Part shown: piece after piece, positions 6,203 to 11,752 of the stretch
How positions within the stretch are numbered: the stretch's first letter is position 1
Layout: the number at the start of each line of letters is the position of its first letter
Position numbers and translations under genes: made by a program
The notes under the pieces: model-generated
Databases searched by the model: none
What the model saw: only the letters and a program-made list of their open reading frames with translations
What the model was told of the DNA's origin: nothing
Assembly: GCA_946622925.1 (NCBI GenBank)
Contig: CAMOQM010000020.1
Span: 1-11,752, forward strand
From: an uncultured Caryophanales bacterium
GTDB taxonomy: Bacteria; Bacillota_I; Bacilli_A; RFN20; CAG-826
Reading direction: 5' to 3'
DNA: 11,752 nt

Positions 6203-6598
6203 TCTGGGGCGCTTGGGTGGGCGGCATCCGTTGTGGGGGATTGGGGTGGTATCCTCGATGGATAAGACCTGTAATCCAACAGCGGAAATGGCCCTAACCG
6301 CGGATTCGCGTCCGGCACCGGGACCTTTGACTTCGACATCGACCTGGCGTAAGCCCTGATCGAAGGCGGTCTTGGCGGCGGCTTCGGCGGCGAGTTGGGC
6401 GGCGAAGGGGGGGGATTTTTTAGCGCCTTTGTAACCTAAGGCACCGGCGGAGGACCAGGCGATTACATTACCCTGGACATCGGTGATGGTGACGATGGTG
6501 TTATTGAAGGTGCTATGGATATGGGCGACCCCGCGAGTAAAGGAACGTTTGATTTTCTTTTTACGGGCAGTCGTGGATTTTTTCTTTGCAGCAGCCAT
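6197..6598 (-). CDS. rpsK: 30S ribosomal protein S11
   Basis: Small-subunit platform protein near the mRNA exit. Its 133 residues have a Lys-rich start (AAAKKKSTTARKKKIKRSF) and then the core GVAHIHSTFNNTIVTITD, VKGPGAGRESAVRAI, and the invariant C-terminal TPIPHNGCRPPKRPRG. At 61-64 the sequence reads KSPPFAAQ, where the family nearly always has KSTPFAAQ. This Pro is encoded in a run of eight C preceded by AAAAAAT, an odd mononucleotide-rich patch (6407-6421) in a gene that remains in frame. AGGAGG lies 10 bases before the ATG. The stop codon is inside a hairpin stem. Confidence 0.97.
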   Translation of the reverse strand: MAAAKKKSTTARKKKIKRSFTRGVAHIHSTFNNTIVTITDVQGNVIAWSSAGALGYKGAKKSPPFAAQLAAEAAAKTAFDQGLRQVDVEVKGPGAGRESAVRAISAVGLQVLSIEDTTPIPHNGCRPPKRPRG

Positions 6599-6613
6599 GA
6601 TTCAAACCTCCTA

Positions 6614-6988
6614 TTACTTAGTCGCCTGCTTCTTGTTGGCGATGGTTTTGCGGCGTCCCTTGCGGGTACGGGCATTGGTGCGGGTCCTTTGACCACGGAC
6701 CGGTAAGCCCTTCTTATGACGGATGCCACGGTAGCAGCCGATTTCGGTGAGGCGCTTGATGTTGAGGGCGACTTCACGACGGAGGTCACCTTCGGTATGG
6801 TGTTTGGCGACCTCGGCACGGATGGCGGTTAATTGCTCATCGGTGAGGTCTTTGGTGCGGATGTCTTCGCTGACTTTGACCGCTTCGAGGATCTTCTTAG
6901 CGGTGGTATCGCCGATCCCATAGATGTAGGTGAGGGAGACGACGATGCGTTTTTCATTGGGGATATCTACCCCGACGATACGTGCCAT
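6614..6988 (-). CDS. rpsM: 30S ribosomal protein S13
   Basis: Small-subunit head protein that contacts the 50S subunit (bridge B1) and P-site tRNA through its C-terminal tail. At 124 residues it has the normal length, starting ARIVGVDIPNEKR, with YIYGIG, the helix-two-turn-helix region, IKRLTEIGCYRGIRHKKGLPVRGQRTRTNARTRKG and a basic tail. AAAGGA lies about 12 bases before the ATG. It is followed 15 bases later by rpsK. The order rpmJ-rpsM-rpsK-rpoA-rplQ is the standard alpha operon without rpsD, as in Bacillus. Confidence 0.98.
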   Translation of the reverse strand: MARIVGVDIPNEKRIVVSLTYIYGIGDTTAKKILEAVKVSEDIRTKDLTDEQLTAIRAEVAKHHTEGDLRREVALNIKRLTEIGCYRGIRHKKGLPVRGQRTRTNARTRKGRRKTIANKKQATK

Positions 6989-7012
6989 TTCTAGTTAATT
7001 CCTTTCTTGCTA

Positions 7013-7126
7013 TCAACCCTGACGCTGTTTGTGCTTGGGGTTGGAGCAGATAACCATTAGTTTTCCATGACGGCGGATGACGCGGCATTTGTCACAGATA
7101 GGTTTGACGGATGGTCTTACTTTCAT
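7013..7126 (-). CDS. rpmJ: 50S ribosomal protein L36, zinc-ribbon type
   Basis: A 37-residue protein beginning MKVRPSVKPICDKCRVIRR and ending NPKHKQRQG. The zinc ligands are visible as Cys11, Cys14, Cys27 and His32 (ICDKC, VICSNPKH), so this is the zinc-binding (C+) form. AAGGAG lies 8 bases before the ATG. It sits 22 bases after infA and 24 before rpsM, its usual place. The near-identity to Bacillus L36 makes the call certain despite the small size. The stop is TGA. Confidence 0.98.
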   Translation of the reverse strand: MKVRPSVKPICDKCRVIRRHGKLMVICSNPKHKQRQG

Positions 7127-7148
7127 GTTTCTTACTCCTTACCGCAAA

Positions 7149-7370
7149 TCAGTTGCGGTGCCTGAATGTAATTCGCCCACGTGTTAGATCGTAAGGTGAG
7201 AATTGGACCGTGACTCGGTCACCGGGGAGAATCCGGATGTAGTTCATACGGATTTTACCCGAAACGCAGGCTTGGACCACGGCTCCATTGGCGAGCTTCA
7301 CCTTGAAGTTGGCATTGGGTAGACACTCCAACACCGTCGCCTCGACTTCGATGCAATCTTCTTTGCTCAA
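7149..7370 (-). CDS. infA: Translation initiation factor IF-1
   Basis: Binds the 30S A site during initiation. The 73 residues form one OB fold: SKEDCIEVEATVLECLPNANF, then VSGKIRMNYIRILPGDRVTV and SPYDLTRGRITFR, closely matching Bacillus IF1. The start is a TTG at 7370, whose last two bases are also the first two of the map TGA stop (TTGA), with GAAAGGA upstream. There is no in-frame ATG near the conserved N-terminus, and the frame further upstream is only the shadow of map. The TTG start and overlap point to translation coupled to map. Confidence 0.95.
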   Translation of the reverse strand: MSKEDCIEVEATVLECLPNANFKVKLANGAVVQACVSGKIRMNYIRILPGDRVTVQFSPYDLTRGRITFRHRN

Positions 7371-8140
7371 ATTGTGTCCTTTCCGCTCTCTTCGAGCTTG
7401 GTTAATATCCGATAGCCGTCTTTGGTGACGACCAGGGTATTCTCGTAATGGGCGGTTAGGCCTCCGTCCTTTGCGACGACGGTCCAACCATCTTTCAGCA
7501 CCTTATACGCGTTCTTCTTCTCGAAGATCATCGGTTCGATGCAGATCGTCATGCCCTCTTTTAGGAGAGGTCCGGTCCCGGGAACGCCATAACATGGGAT
7601 GTAGGGATCTTCATGCATTTCCTTGCCGATTCCATGTCCCGTATAATCACGGGCCACCGAATAGCCATGGGCTTTGGCGGTCTCCTCAATGGCGTTGCAG
7701 ACGTCTCCGAGGTGCACCCCTGGTTTTACCAGGGACACAGCATTATAGAAGCATTCTTGCGCAACCGCCACTAATTTTTTCTGGCGGTCCCCACAAATGC
7801 CGACCAAATAGGTTCTGGCGGCGTCTCCGCAGTAGCCGTTTTTCTTAGCTACGAGGTCCAAGGTGATGATGTCGCCGTCCTTGAGCACCTTCTTTTCGGA
7901 AGGGATGCCATGGAGGATTACTTCATTGACCGAGGCACATACCGAGGCGGGATAATCGTAATATCCTAACTCGCCCGGATAGGCCCCTTCTTCCCGGACG
8001 AATCCATCGATGAGCTCGTTGAGTCGCGCGGTGGAAACCCCTGGAACGACATAGGGGGTGATTTTCTCTAAGGCAAGAGCCACCACGCGAGATGCCTCGG
8101 CGATGAGGTCGATCTCGCGTGGGGATTTGATGATGATCAT
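7367..8140 (-). CDS. map: Methionine aminopeptidase, type I
   Basis: Removes the initiator methionine from nascent proteins. The 257 residues form a pita-bread fold with all five metal ligands in place: Asp95, Asp106, His169, Glu202 and Glu233 (motifs LDLVAKKNGYCGDAA, GHGIGKEMHE, CIEPMIF, HYENTLVV). His77 (ILHGIP) and His176 fit the substrate-binding histidines. There is no N-terminal SH3/zinc extension, so it is type Ia. The ATG overlaps the adk TGA stop (ATGA), and its own TGA overlaps the infA TTG start. Confidence 0.97.
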   Translation of the reverse strand: MIIIKSPREIDLIAEASRVVALALEKITPYVVPGVSTARLNELIDGFVREEGAYPGELGYYDYPASVCASVNEVILHGIPSEKKVLKDGDIITLDLVAKKNGYCGDAARTYLVGICGDRQKKLVAVAQECFYNAVSLVKPGVHLGDVCNAIEETAKAHGYSVARDYTGHGIGKEMHEDPYIPCYGVPGTGPLLKEGMTICIEPMIFEKKNAYKVLKDGWTVVAKDGGLTAHYENTLVVTKDGYRILTKLEESGKDTI

Positions 8141-8793
8141 TGCTTAGCTTCCTTGAGGGTCTTTTCGATTTGCCTGAAGAGTTCAACGTGGCCGATGGTA
8201 CCTTCGAAATGATGGTAGAGTCCTTCGGCTTTGTAGAAGTCGATTAAGGGAGCGGTCGAGGAATAATAATTCTCGAGCCTGACCTTCAAAGAGGCTTCGT
8301 TATCGTCCTTACGTTGGATGAGTTCGCCACCACACCTATCGCAGATTCCTTCTTTGGAAGGTTTCATGTCGGTGACGTGGTAGGAAGCCCCGCACTTGGG
8401 GCAAACCCTTCTACCGGAAATACGTCTGACTAATTCCTCGTCAGGGACGGAGATGTCGATGACAAGGTTAACCGGGCGTCCGATTTCGGGCCCCATTTTC
8501 TTTAAGGCTTCGGCCTGAGGGATGGTCCGAGGGAAGCCGTCTAACAAGTAGCCACTAGCGCAATCGGGTTGGGAAAGACGTTCTTTGACCAGCCCGACGG
8601 TGATTTCGTCAGAAACGAGTCCACCGCTTTCGATGATGGCTTTGGCTTGTAGGCCAAGGGGAGTGCCCTTAGCAATGGCTTCGCGGAACATATCCCCGGT
8701 GGAGATATGGGGGATAGCGAAGGCGTCGATGATTTTTTTGGCTTGGGTGCCCTTCCCGGCTCCGGGAGGACCCATGAGGATGATATTGAGCAT
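8137..8793 (-). CDS. adk: Adenylate kinase, zinc-binding lid form
   Basis: Interconverts ATP + AMP and 2 ADP. At 218 residues it is the long-lid form. The P-loop GPPGAGKGT is at 8-16, the AMP site is at STGDMFR (31-37) and LLDGFPRT (83-90), and the lid is at about 125-162. The lid carries four cysteines (131, 134, 151, 154) in two CxxC pairs that would bind structural zinc, typical of Gram-positive enzymes. The ATG overlaps the secY TAA stop (TAATG), with AAGGAGG in the last codons of secY, so translation is probably coupled. Confidence 0.98.
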   Translation of the reverse strand: MLNIILMGPPGAGKGTQAKKIIDAFAIPHISTGDMFREAIAKGTPLGLQAKAIIESGGLVSDEITVGLVKERLSQPDCASGYLLDGFPRTIPQAEALKKMGPEIGRPVNLVIDISVPDEELVRRISGRRVCPKCGASYHVTDMKPSKEGICDRCGGELIQRKDDNEASLKVRLENYYSSTAPLIDFYKAEGLYHHFEGTIGHVELFRQIEKTLKEAKQ

Positions 8794-10154
8794 TAGTTCA
8801 AGCCTCCTTGTACTTCTTCGAACGATTTGCCGGCTAATAGGCCATCGATCTGGGCGTTAAGCTCAACGCAGACGCCGACCATAATTATGGTGCCGGTGCC
8901 GCCGATTGCTAAGGACGAGTCGGAACCAAAGATTCCAGAAAGGACCAAGACAAGCGGTAAGGCGGCGATAACCGCAAGGGCGAGGGCGCCGATGCAGGTG
9001 ACGCGGTTAAGGACCTTGGTGACGTATCTTTCCGTCTCCTTGCCCGGACGGATGCCAGGGATATAGGAACCATTCTTTTGGAAGTTATCCGCCATGGTGG
9101 CCGGATCCATTTGCATTTCCGAGTAGAAGAAGGCAAAGACGATGATCAAGGTGATGTAGATTAGAAGCCCCCAAGGCATCTGCCAGGTGGAGCCGTTGAT
9201 GCCCGGCATCGTATACATCTCGGAATAGGAGAAGATCTTAAGCCATTGGGCACTGCCGGCCTCAGCGGAGATGAATGAGGCGATGACGCTAGGCGCCATC
9301 ATGATTGAGGAGGCAAAGATAACCGGAATAACACCAGCCGAGTTGACCTTGATGGGAAGGAAGCTAGCCTTGGCCATGGACACCGGCTGTCCGGATTTAC
9401 CCGCGTGTTGGACGGGGATTTTACGCCTGGCGAGTTCGAAGAAGACTACGCCAGCGATGATTAGTAATAACGCAAGCACGTAAAGCAAGAACTGGAACGA
9501 GCCACGGATAATCGCGGCATCGCCATGACCTTGGTTTTCCGAGATCCATTTGATCCAAGCCGTGCGGATTTGGATAGGAATGGAACGGACGCAACCTGCG
9601 AAGATGATGACGGATATACCATTGCCTAAGCCCTTTTCGGTGATCTGGTCGCCTAGCCACATGGTAAGCATGGTGCCGGCGAGTAAGACAGTTACGATAT
9701 AGGCGTATGTCCAGAATTCATCTGGCAAAGTTAGGCTGATATAGGAGGAGTTTTGCATCGTTTTGATGATGCCATACCCCTGAACGGCCCCGAGTAACAG
9801 GGTTAAATAACGGGTTGTCATCTCGATTTTCTTACGCCCGTATTGGCCCTGCTTACTTAATTCGGTAAGGGCCGCAAGGACGTCTTTCGAGAGCAACTGG
9901 ACGATGATCTGGGCGGTAATGTAAGGCGAGACGCCTAGCGCGAAGACCGAGAAGTTCGATAAGGCCCCGCCGCCAAGAAGATCCATCATCGCAAGCGCGT
10001 TTCCGGAGTTCATGGCATTGGCGAGTTCCGCTTCGGCTTTGACGCCCGGAACCGTGATGGCCGCCCCAATCCGAATGACGAACAAGATCATGATCGTGAA
10101 GAAAATACGACCGACGATCTCTTTGTTTTTGAAGATTGAGACGAACTTATGCAT
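8793..10154 (-). CDS. secY: Preprotein translocase channel subunit SecY
   Basis: Forms the membrane channel of the Sec machinery, with SecE and SecG, for export and membrane insertion. The 453 residues match the usual ten-helix plan. The family signatures are ALGVSPYITAQIIVQLL (near 72-88, plug and helix 2) and TEKGLGNGISVIIFAG (near 172-187). The large cytoplasmic loops with RYVTKVLNRV and the C-terminal AQIDGLLAGKSFEEVQGG region are present. Its ATG shares one base with the rplO stop (TAATG), and its stop is shared with adk in the same way. A location inside the ribosomal operon is normal for bacteria. Confidence 0.98.
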   Translation of the reverse strand: MHKFVSIFKNKEIVGRIFFTIMILFVIRIGAAITVPGVKAEAELANAMNSGNALAMMDLLGGGALSNFSVFALGVSPYITAQIIVQLLSKDVLAALTELSKQGQYGRKKIEMTTRYLTLLLGAVQGYGIIKTMQNSSYISLTLPDEFWTYAYIVTVLLAGTMLTMWLGDQITEKGLGNGISVIIFAGCVRSIPIQIRTAWIKWISENQGHGDAAIIRGSFQFLLYVLALLLIIAGVVFFELARRKIPVQHAGKSGQPVSMAKASFLPIKVNSAGVIPVIFASSIMMAPSVIASFISAEAGSAQWLKIFSYSEMYTMPGINGSTWQMPWGLLIYITLIIVFAFFYSEMQMDPATMADNFQKNGSYIPGIRPGKETERYVTKVLNRVTCIGALALAVIAALPLVLVLSGIFGSDSSLAIGGTGTIIMVGVCVELNAQIDGLLAGKSFEEVQGGLN

Positions 10155-10606
10155 TATTCGATGACCTTAGCGACGCCGCCTTTTCCTTCGATGGCGGCTT
10201 TGGCGGAGGCGGAGAAAGCCTTGGCTTCGACGGTGAGCTTTTTGGTTAGCTCGCCCTTGCCGAGGACCTTAACGCCACCGAGTTCGTTTTTGATAACGCC
10301 CTTTTCGATGAGAAGGGCAGCGTTGACGACCGTGCCATCCTTGAAGGCGTTGAGCTTATCAAGGTTAACGACGGCATAGACGGTCTTGACGCCGGTGTGG
10401 GTCTTCCTGACGCCGAACTTCGGTAAACGGCGGGCGATGGGGGTTTGGCCACCTTCGAAGCCGTTTTTCTTGGTATGGGCGTGGGCACCTTGGCCTTTTT
10501 GACCTTTGCCGGCGGTTTTGCCATTGCCGCTACCGCGGCCACGGCCTTTGCGGAAGGAATCCAAGCGGGCGCCTTCGGCATTATGGAGATCATTTAAAGC
10601 GGACAT
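10154..10606 (-). CDS. rplO: 50S ribosomal protein L15
   Basis: Large-subunit assembly protein, 150 residues. The Gly/Arg-rich N-terminal extension (RKGRGRGSGNGKTAGKGQKGQGAH) and the GFEGGQTPIARRLPKFG motif are diagnostic. AAGGAGG lies in the last codons of rpsE, two bases from its stop, so initiation is probably coupled. In most bacteria rpmD (L30) lies between rpsE and rplO; here there is no room for it. The stop shares one base with the secY start. Confidence 0.98.
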   Translation of the reverse strand: MSALNDLHNAEGARLDSFRKGRGRGSGNGKTAGKGQKGQGAHAHTKKNGFEGGQTPIARRLPKFGVRKTHTGVKTVYAVVNLDKLNAFKDGTVVNAALLIEKGVIKNELGGVKVLGKGELTKKLTVEAKAFSASAKAAIEGKGGVAKVIE

Positions 10607-10608
10607 GT

Positions 10609-11325
10609 TTATTTGCCTCCTTCAGCTTTGGGAGCGGGTTTCTTGAAGTCTTCGGGTTTCTTTTTGCCACGGAGGACCATGATCCTCTCATAGCTCTTAA
10701 GGGCGGCTAAGCCAGCGTCGGTCGCGCGGATGACGTTGATCGGGGCGCGGGAGCCATAGACCTTGGAGACGACGTTTTTGATGCCGGCAAGTTCTAAGAT
10801 GGCACGGACCGGGCCACCGGCGACGATACCGGTACCGGGACGGGCGGGCTTCAAGACGACTTTGGTAGAACCAAAGACTCCTTCGATGTCGTGGGCGATG
10901 GTGTCGCCTTTGACAATCTGGACGGACCTCATGTTCTTACGGGCTTTTTCTAAGCCTTTCTTGATGGCATCGGGGACTTCACCAGATTTGGAGAGGGCAT
11001 ATCCGTAGCGGCCCTTTTGGTCGCCGACGACCACGAGGGCGGAGAAGCGCATATGCTTACCACCTTGGACGGTCTTGGAGATGCGGTTGATGTGGACTAC
11101 ACGTTCGGAGTAGTCATCGGTGTTGCGTTGGAAACCACCGCGGCCACCCCTTCTTTCGGAAGGACGGCCTTTGTGGTCACCGCCTTTGCGATCGCCAGGA
11201 CGGGGAGCGGCGGCGGAACCATGAGGTTCATAGCCGCGGCCCTGCTTCTCTTCGGCGGGGGCTTCTTCGGCGGGTTCGGGTTTTTCTTCTGCTACGGGAG
11301 CAGTGATTTTATTTTCTTCTTCCAT
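10609..11325 (-). CDS. rpsE: 30S ribosomal protein S5 with long N-terminal extension
   Basis: Small-subunit protein at the mRNA entry channel, involved in decoding accuracy. The family core begins near residue 73: ERVVHINRISKTVQGGKHMRF, DQKGRYGYALSKSGEVPDAI, PARPGTGIVAGGPVRAILELAGI, KVYGSRAPINVIRAT. The protein has 238 residues against about 166 in E. coli. The extra part is N-terminal: residues 1-28 are Glu/Ala/Pro-rich and acidic, and 29-67 are Gly/Arg-rich (GRGYEPHG, ERRGGRGGFQR). AAGGAG lies 9 bases before the chosen ATG, and the extension is in frame with no nearer start that has a good ribosome site, so it is probably real. Confidence 0.96.
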   Translation of the reverse strand: MEEENKITAPVAEEKPEPAEEAPAEEKQGRGYEPHGSAAAPRPGDRKGGDHKGRPSERRGGRGGFQRNTDDYSERVVHINRISKTVQGGKHMRFSALVVVGDQKGRYGYALSKSGEVPDAIKKGLEKARKNMRSVQIVKGDTIAHDIEGVFGSTKVVLKPARPGTGIVAGGPVRAILELAGIKNVVSKVYGSRAPINVIRATDAGLAALKSYERIMVLRGKKKPEDFKKPAPKAEGGK

Positions 11326-11336
11326 GACTAGGCTCC

Positions 11337-11693
11337 TTAGAACTTGAGTCCGCCTTCACGGGCGGCGTCGGCGAGGGCGGCAACGCGGCCATGGTAGAGA
11401 TATCCACCACGGTCGAAGGCCACGAATTCGATGCCTTTGGCTTTGGCTTTGCTCGCGAGGTCGGCCCCAACCTTGGCGGCGGCTTCGCAATTGCCACCGT
11501 TGGCTAATTTGAGGGCGACGGAGGAAGAGGCGACCAAGGTGACGCCTTTGACGTCATCGATGATCTGCGCTTCGATGTGCTTATTGGAGCGGAAGACGCA
11601 TAGACGAGGTTTCTCGGCAGTGCCGGAGATTTTGGCGCGGACACGAGCGTGCTTGCGGGCACGGACGTATTTGCGGGGTTCTTTTTCGATCAT
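11337..11693 (-). CDS. rplR: 50S ribosomal protein L18
   Basis: Binds 5S rRNA in the central protuberance with L5. At 118 residues it has the normal length, with a basic start (RKYVRARKHARVRAKISGT), PRLCVFRSNKHIEAQIIDD, and the C-terminal FDRGGYLYHGRVAALADAAREGGLKF. GGAGG lies 11 bases before the ATG. It sits between rplF and rpsE, its standard place. Confidence 0.98.
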   Translation of the reverse strand: MIEKEPRKYVRARKHARVRAKISGTAEKPRLCVFRSNKHIEAQIIDDVKGVTLVASSSVALKLANGGNCEAAAKVGADLASKAKAKGIEFVAFDRGGYLYHGRVAALADAAREGGLKF

Positions 11694-11710
11694 GATATCT
11701 TACCCTCCGA

Positions 11711-11752
11711 TTACTTCTTACCACCCGCGGCACGCTTGCCTTCTTTGCGGAT
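11711..11752 (-). CDS. rplF: 50S ribosomal protein L6, C-terminal end only
   Basis: Only the last 13 codons and the TAA stop are in the window, reading IRKEGKRAAGGKK. The RKEGK element matches the conserved end of L6 (RRKEGKTGK), and the position directly before rplR fits. The rest lies beyond the right edge. The tail is slightly longer and more Lys/Gly-rich than usual. Confidence 0.85.
   Translation of the reverse strand: MRKEGKRAAGGKK

Noticed and set aside
6989..7012. An E. coli-like S4-binding pseudoknot ahead of rpsM
   Set aside because: The gap is only 24 bases with no paired arms, and rpsD is not in this operon.
7147..7151. Possible TGA-as-Trp recoding because the gene order and missing rpmD resemble mollicutes
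   Set aside because: TGA ends infA, map, adk, rpmJ, lrgA and the 121-residue gene at the conserved protein ends, and Trp codons inside the proteins are TGG.
7371..7487. Upstream extension of the infA frame by about 39 residues
   Set aside because: It lies wholly inside the end of map in another frame, has Arg-rich shadow composition, and IF1 homologues start at the TTG-Ser-Lys position.
7471..7848. Plus-strand open frame of 125 residues
   Set aside because: It is antisense to map, rich in Arg and Ser as expected from a shadow frame, with no motif.
11017..11331. Plus-strand open frame of 104 residues with a Gly/Phe-rich hydrophobic end
   Set aside because: It is antisense to the rpsE extension; the low-complexity Glu/Ala and Gly/Arg codons generate the Phe/Gly run.

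Overview
The window is one continuous block of minus-strand genes. It reads from the end of rplF near position 11752 down to a truncated thiN at position 1. I find no supportable plus-strand gene, tRNA, rRNA, CRISPR array, insertion sequence or phage gene. The core is the distal spc operon fused to the alpha operon: rplF(end)-rplR-rpsE-rplO-secY-adk-map-infA-rpmJ-rpsM-rpsK-rpoA-rplQ. This is the Bacillus-type order, with adk, map and infA between secY and rpmJ. It ends in a strong intrinsic terminator just after rplQ. Three shorter units follow on the same strand: lrgA-lrgB with its own terminator; a single gene for a flavodiiron/flavin-reductase/rubredoxin fusion protein with its own terminator; and a tightly packed set of a 121-residue membrane protein, ung and thiN (cut by the window edge).

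The likely source is an anaerobic member of the Bacillota or a Mollicutes-like relative with roughly balanced base composition. The evidence is the gene order, strong AGGAGG-type ribosome binding sites, zinc-type adenylate kinase, ThiN-type thiamine pyrophosphokinase, LrgAB and an oxygen-scavenging flavodiiron fusion. TGA is a normal stop (adk, map, infA, rpmJ, lrgA and the 121-residue gene all end in it) and Trp is TGG, so the Mycoplasma/Spiroplasma code does not apply. rpmD (ribosomal protein L30) is absent between rpsE and rplO, as is seen in mycoplasmas. A more exact placement is not possible from this sequence alone.

How the genes work together: the large operon makes ribosomal proteins, RNA polymerase alpha, the SecY translocation channel, adenylate kinase, methionine aminopeptidase and IF1, so it joins translation, transcription, secretion and N-terminal processing. 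The rplO-secY-adk-map-infA stretch is joined by overlapping stop/start codons (TAATG, TAATG, ATGA, TTGA), which implies translational coupling. LrgAB are paired membrane proteins of the holin-like/metabolite-export family. The flavodiiron fusion is predicted to reduce oxygen or nitric oxide. Ung repairs uracil in DNA and ThiN makes thiamine pyrophosphate.

The window is largely an ordinary housekeeping region, and I did not find a new defence or mobile system. The observations most worth checking are the bulged hairpin that spans the rpsK stop codon before rpoA, the three-module flavodiiron fusion, the missing rpmD, the acidic plus Gly/Arg-rich N-terminal extension on S5, and the unrecognised 121-residue membrane protein coupled to ung.
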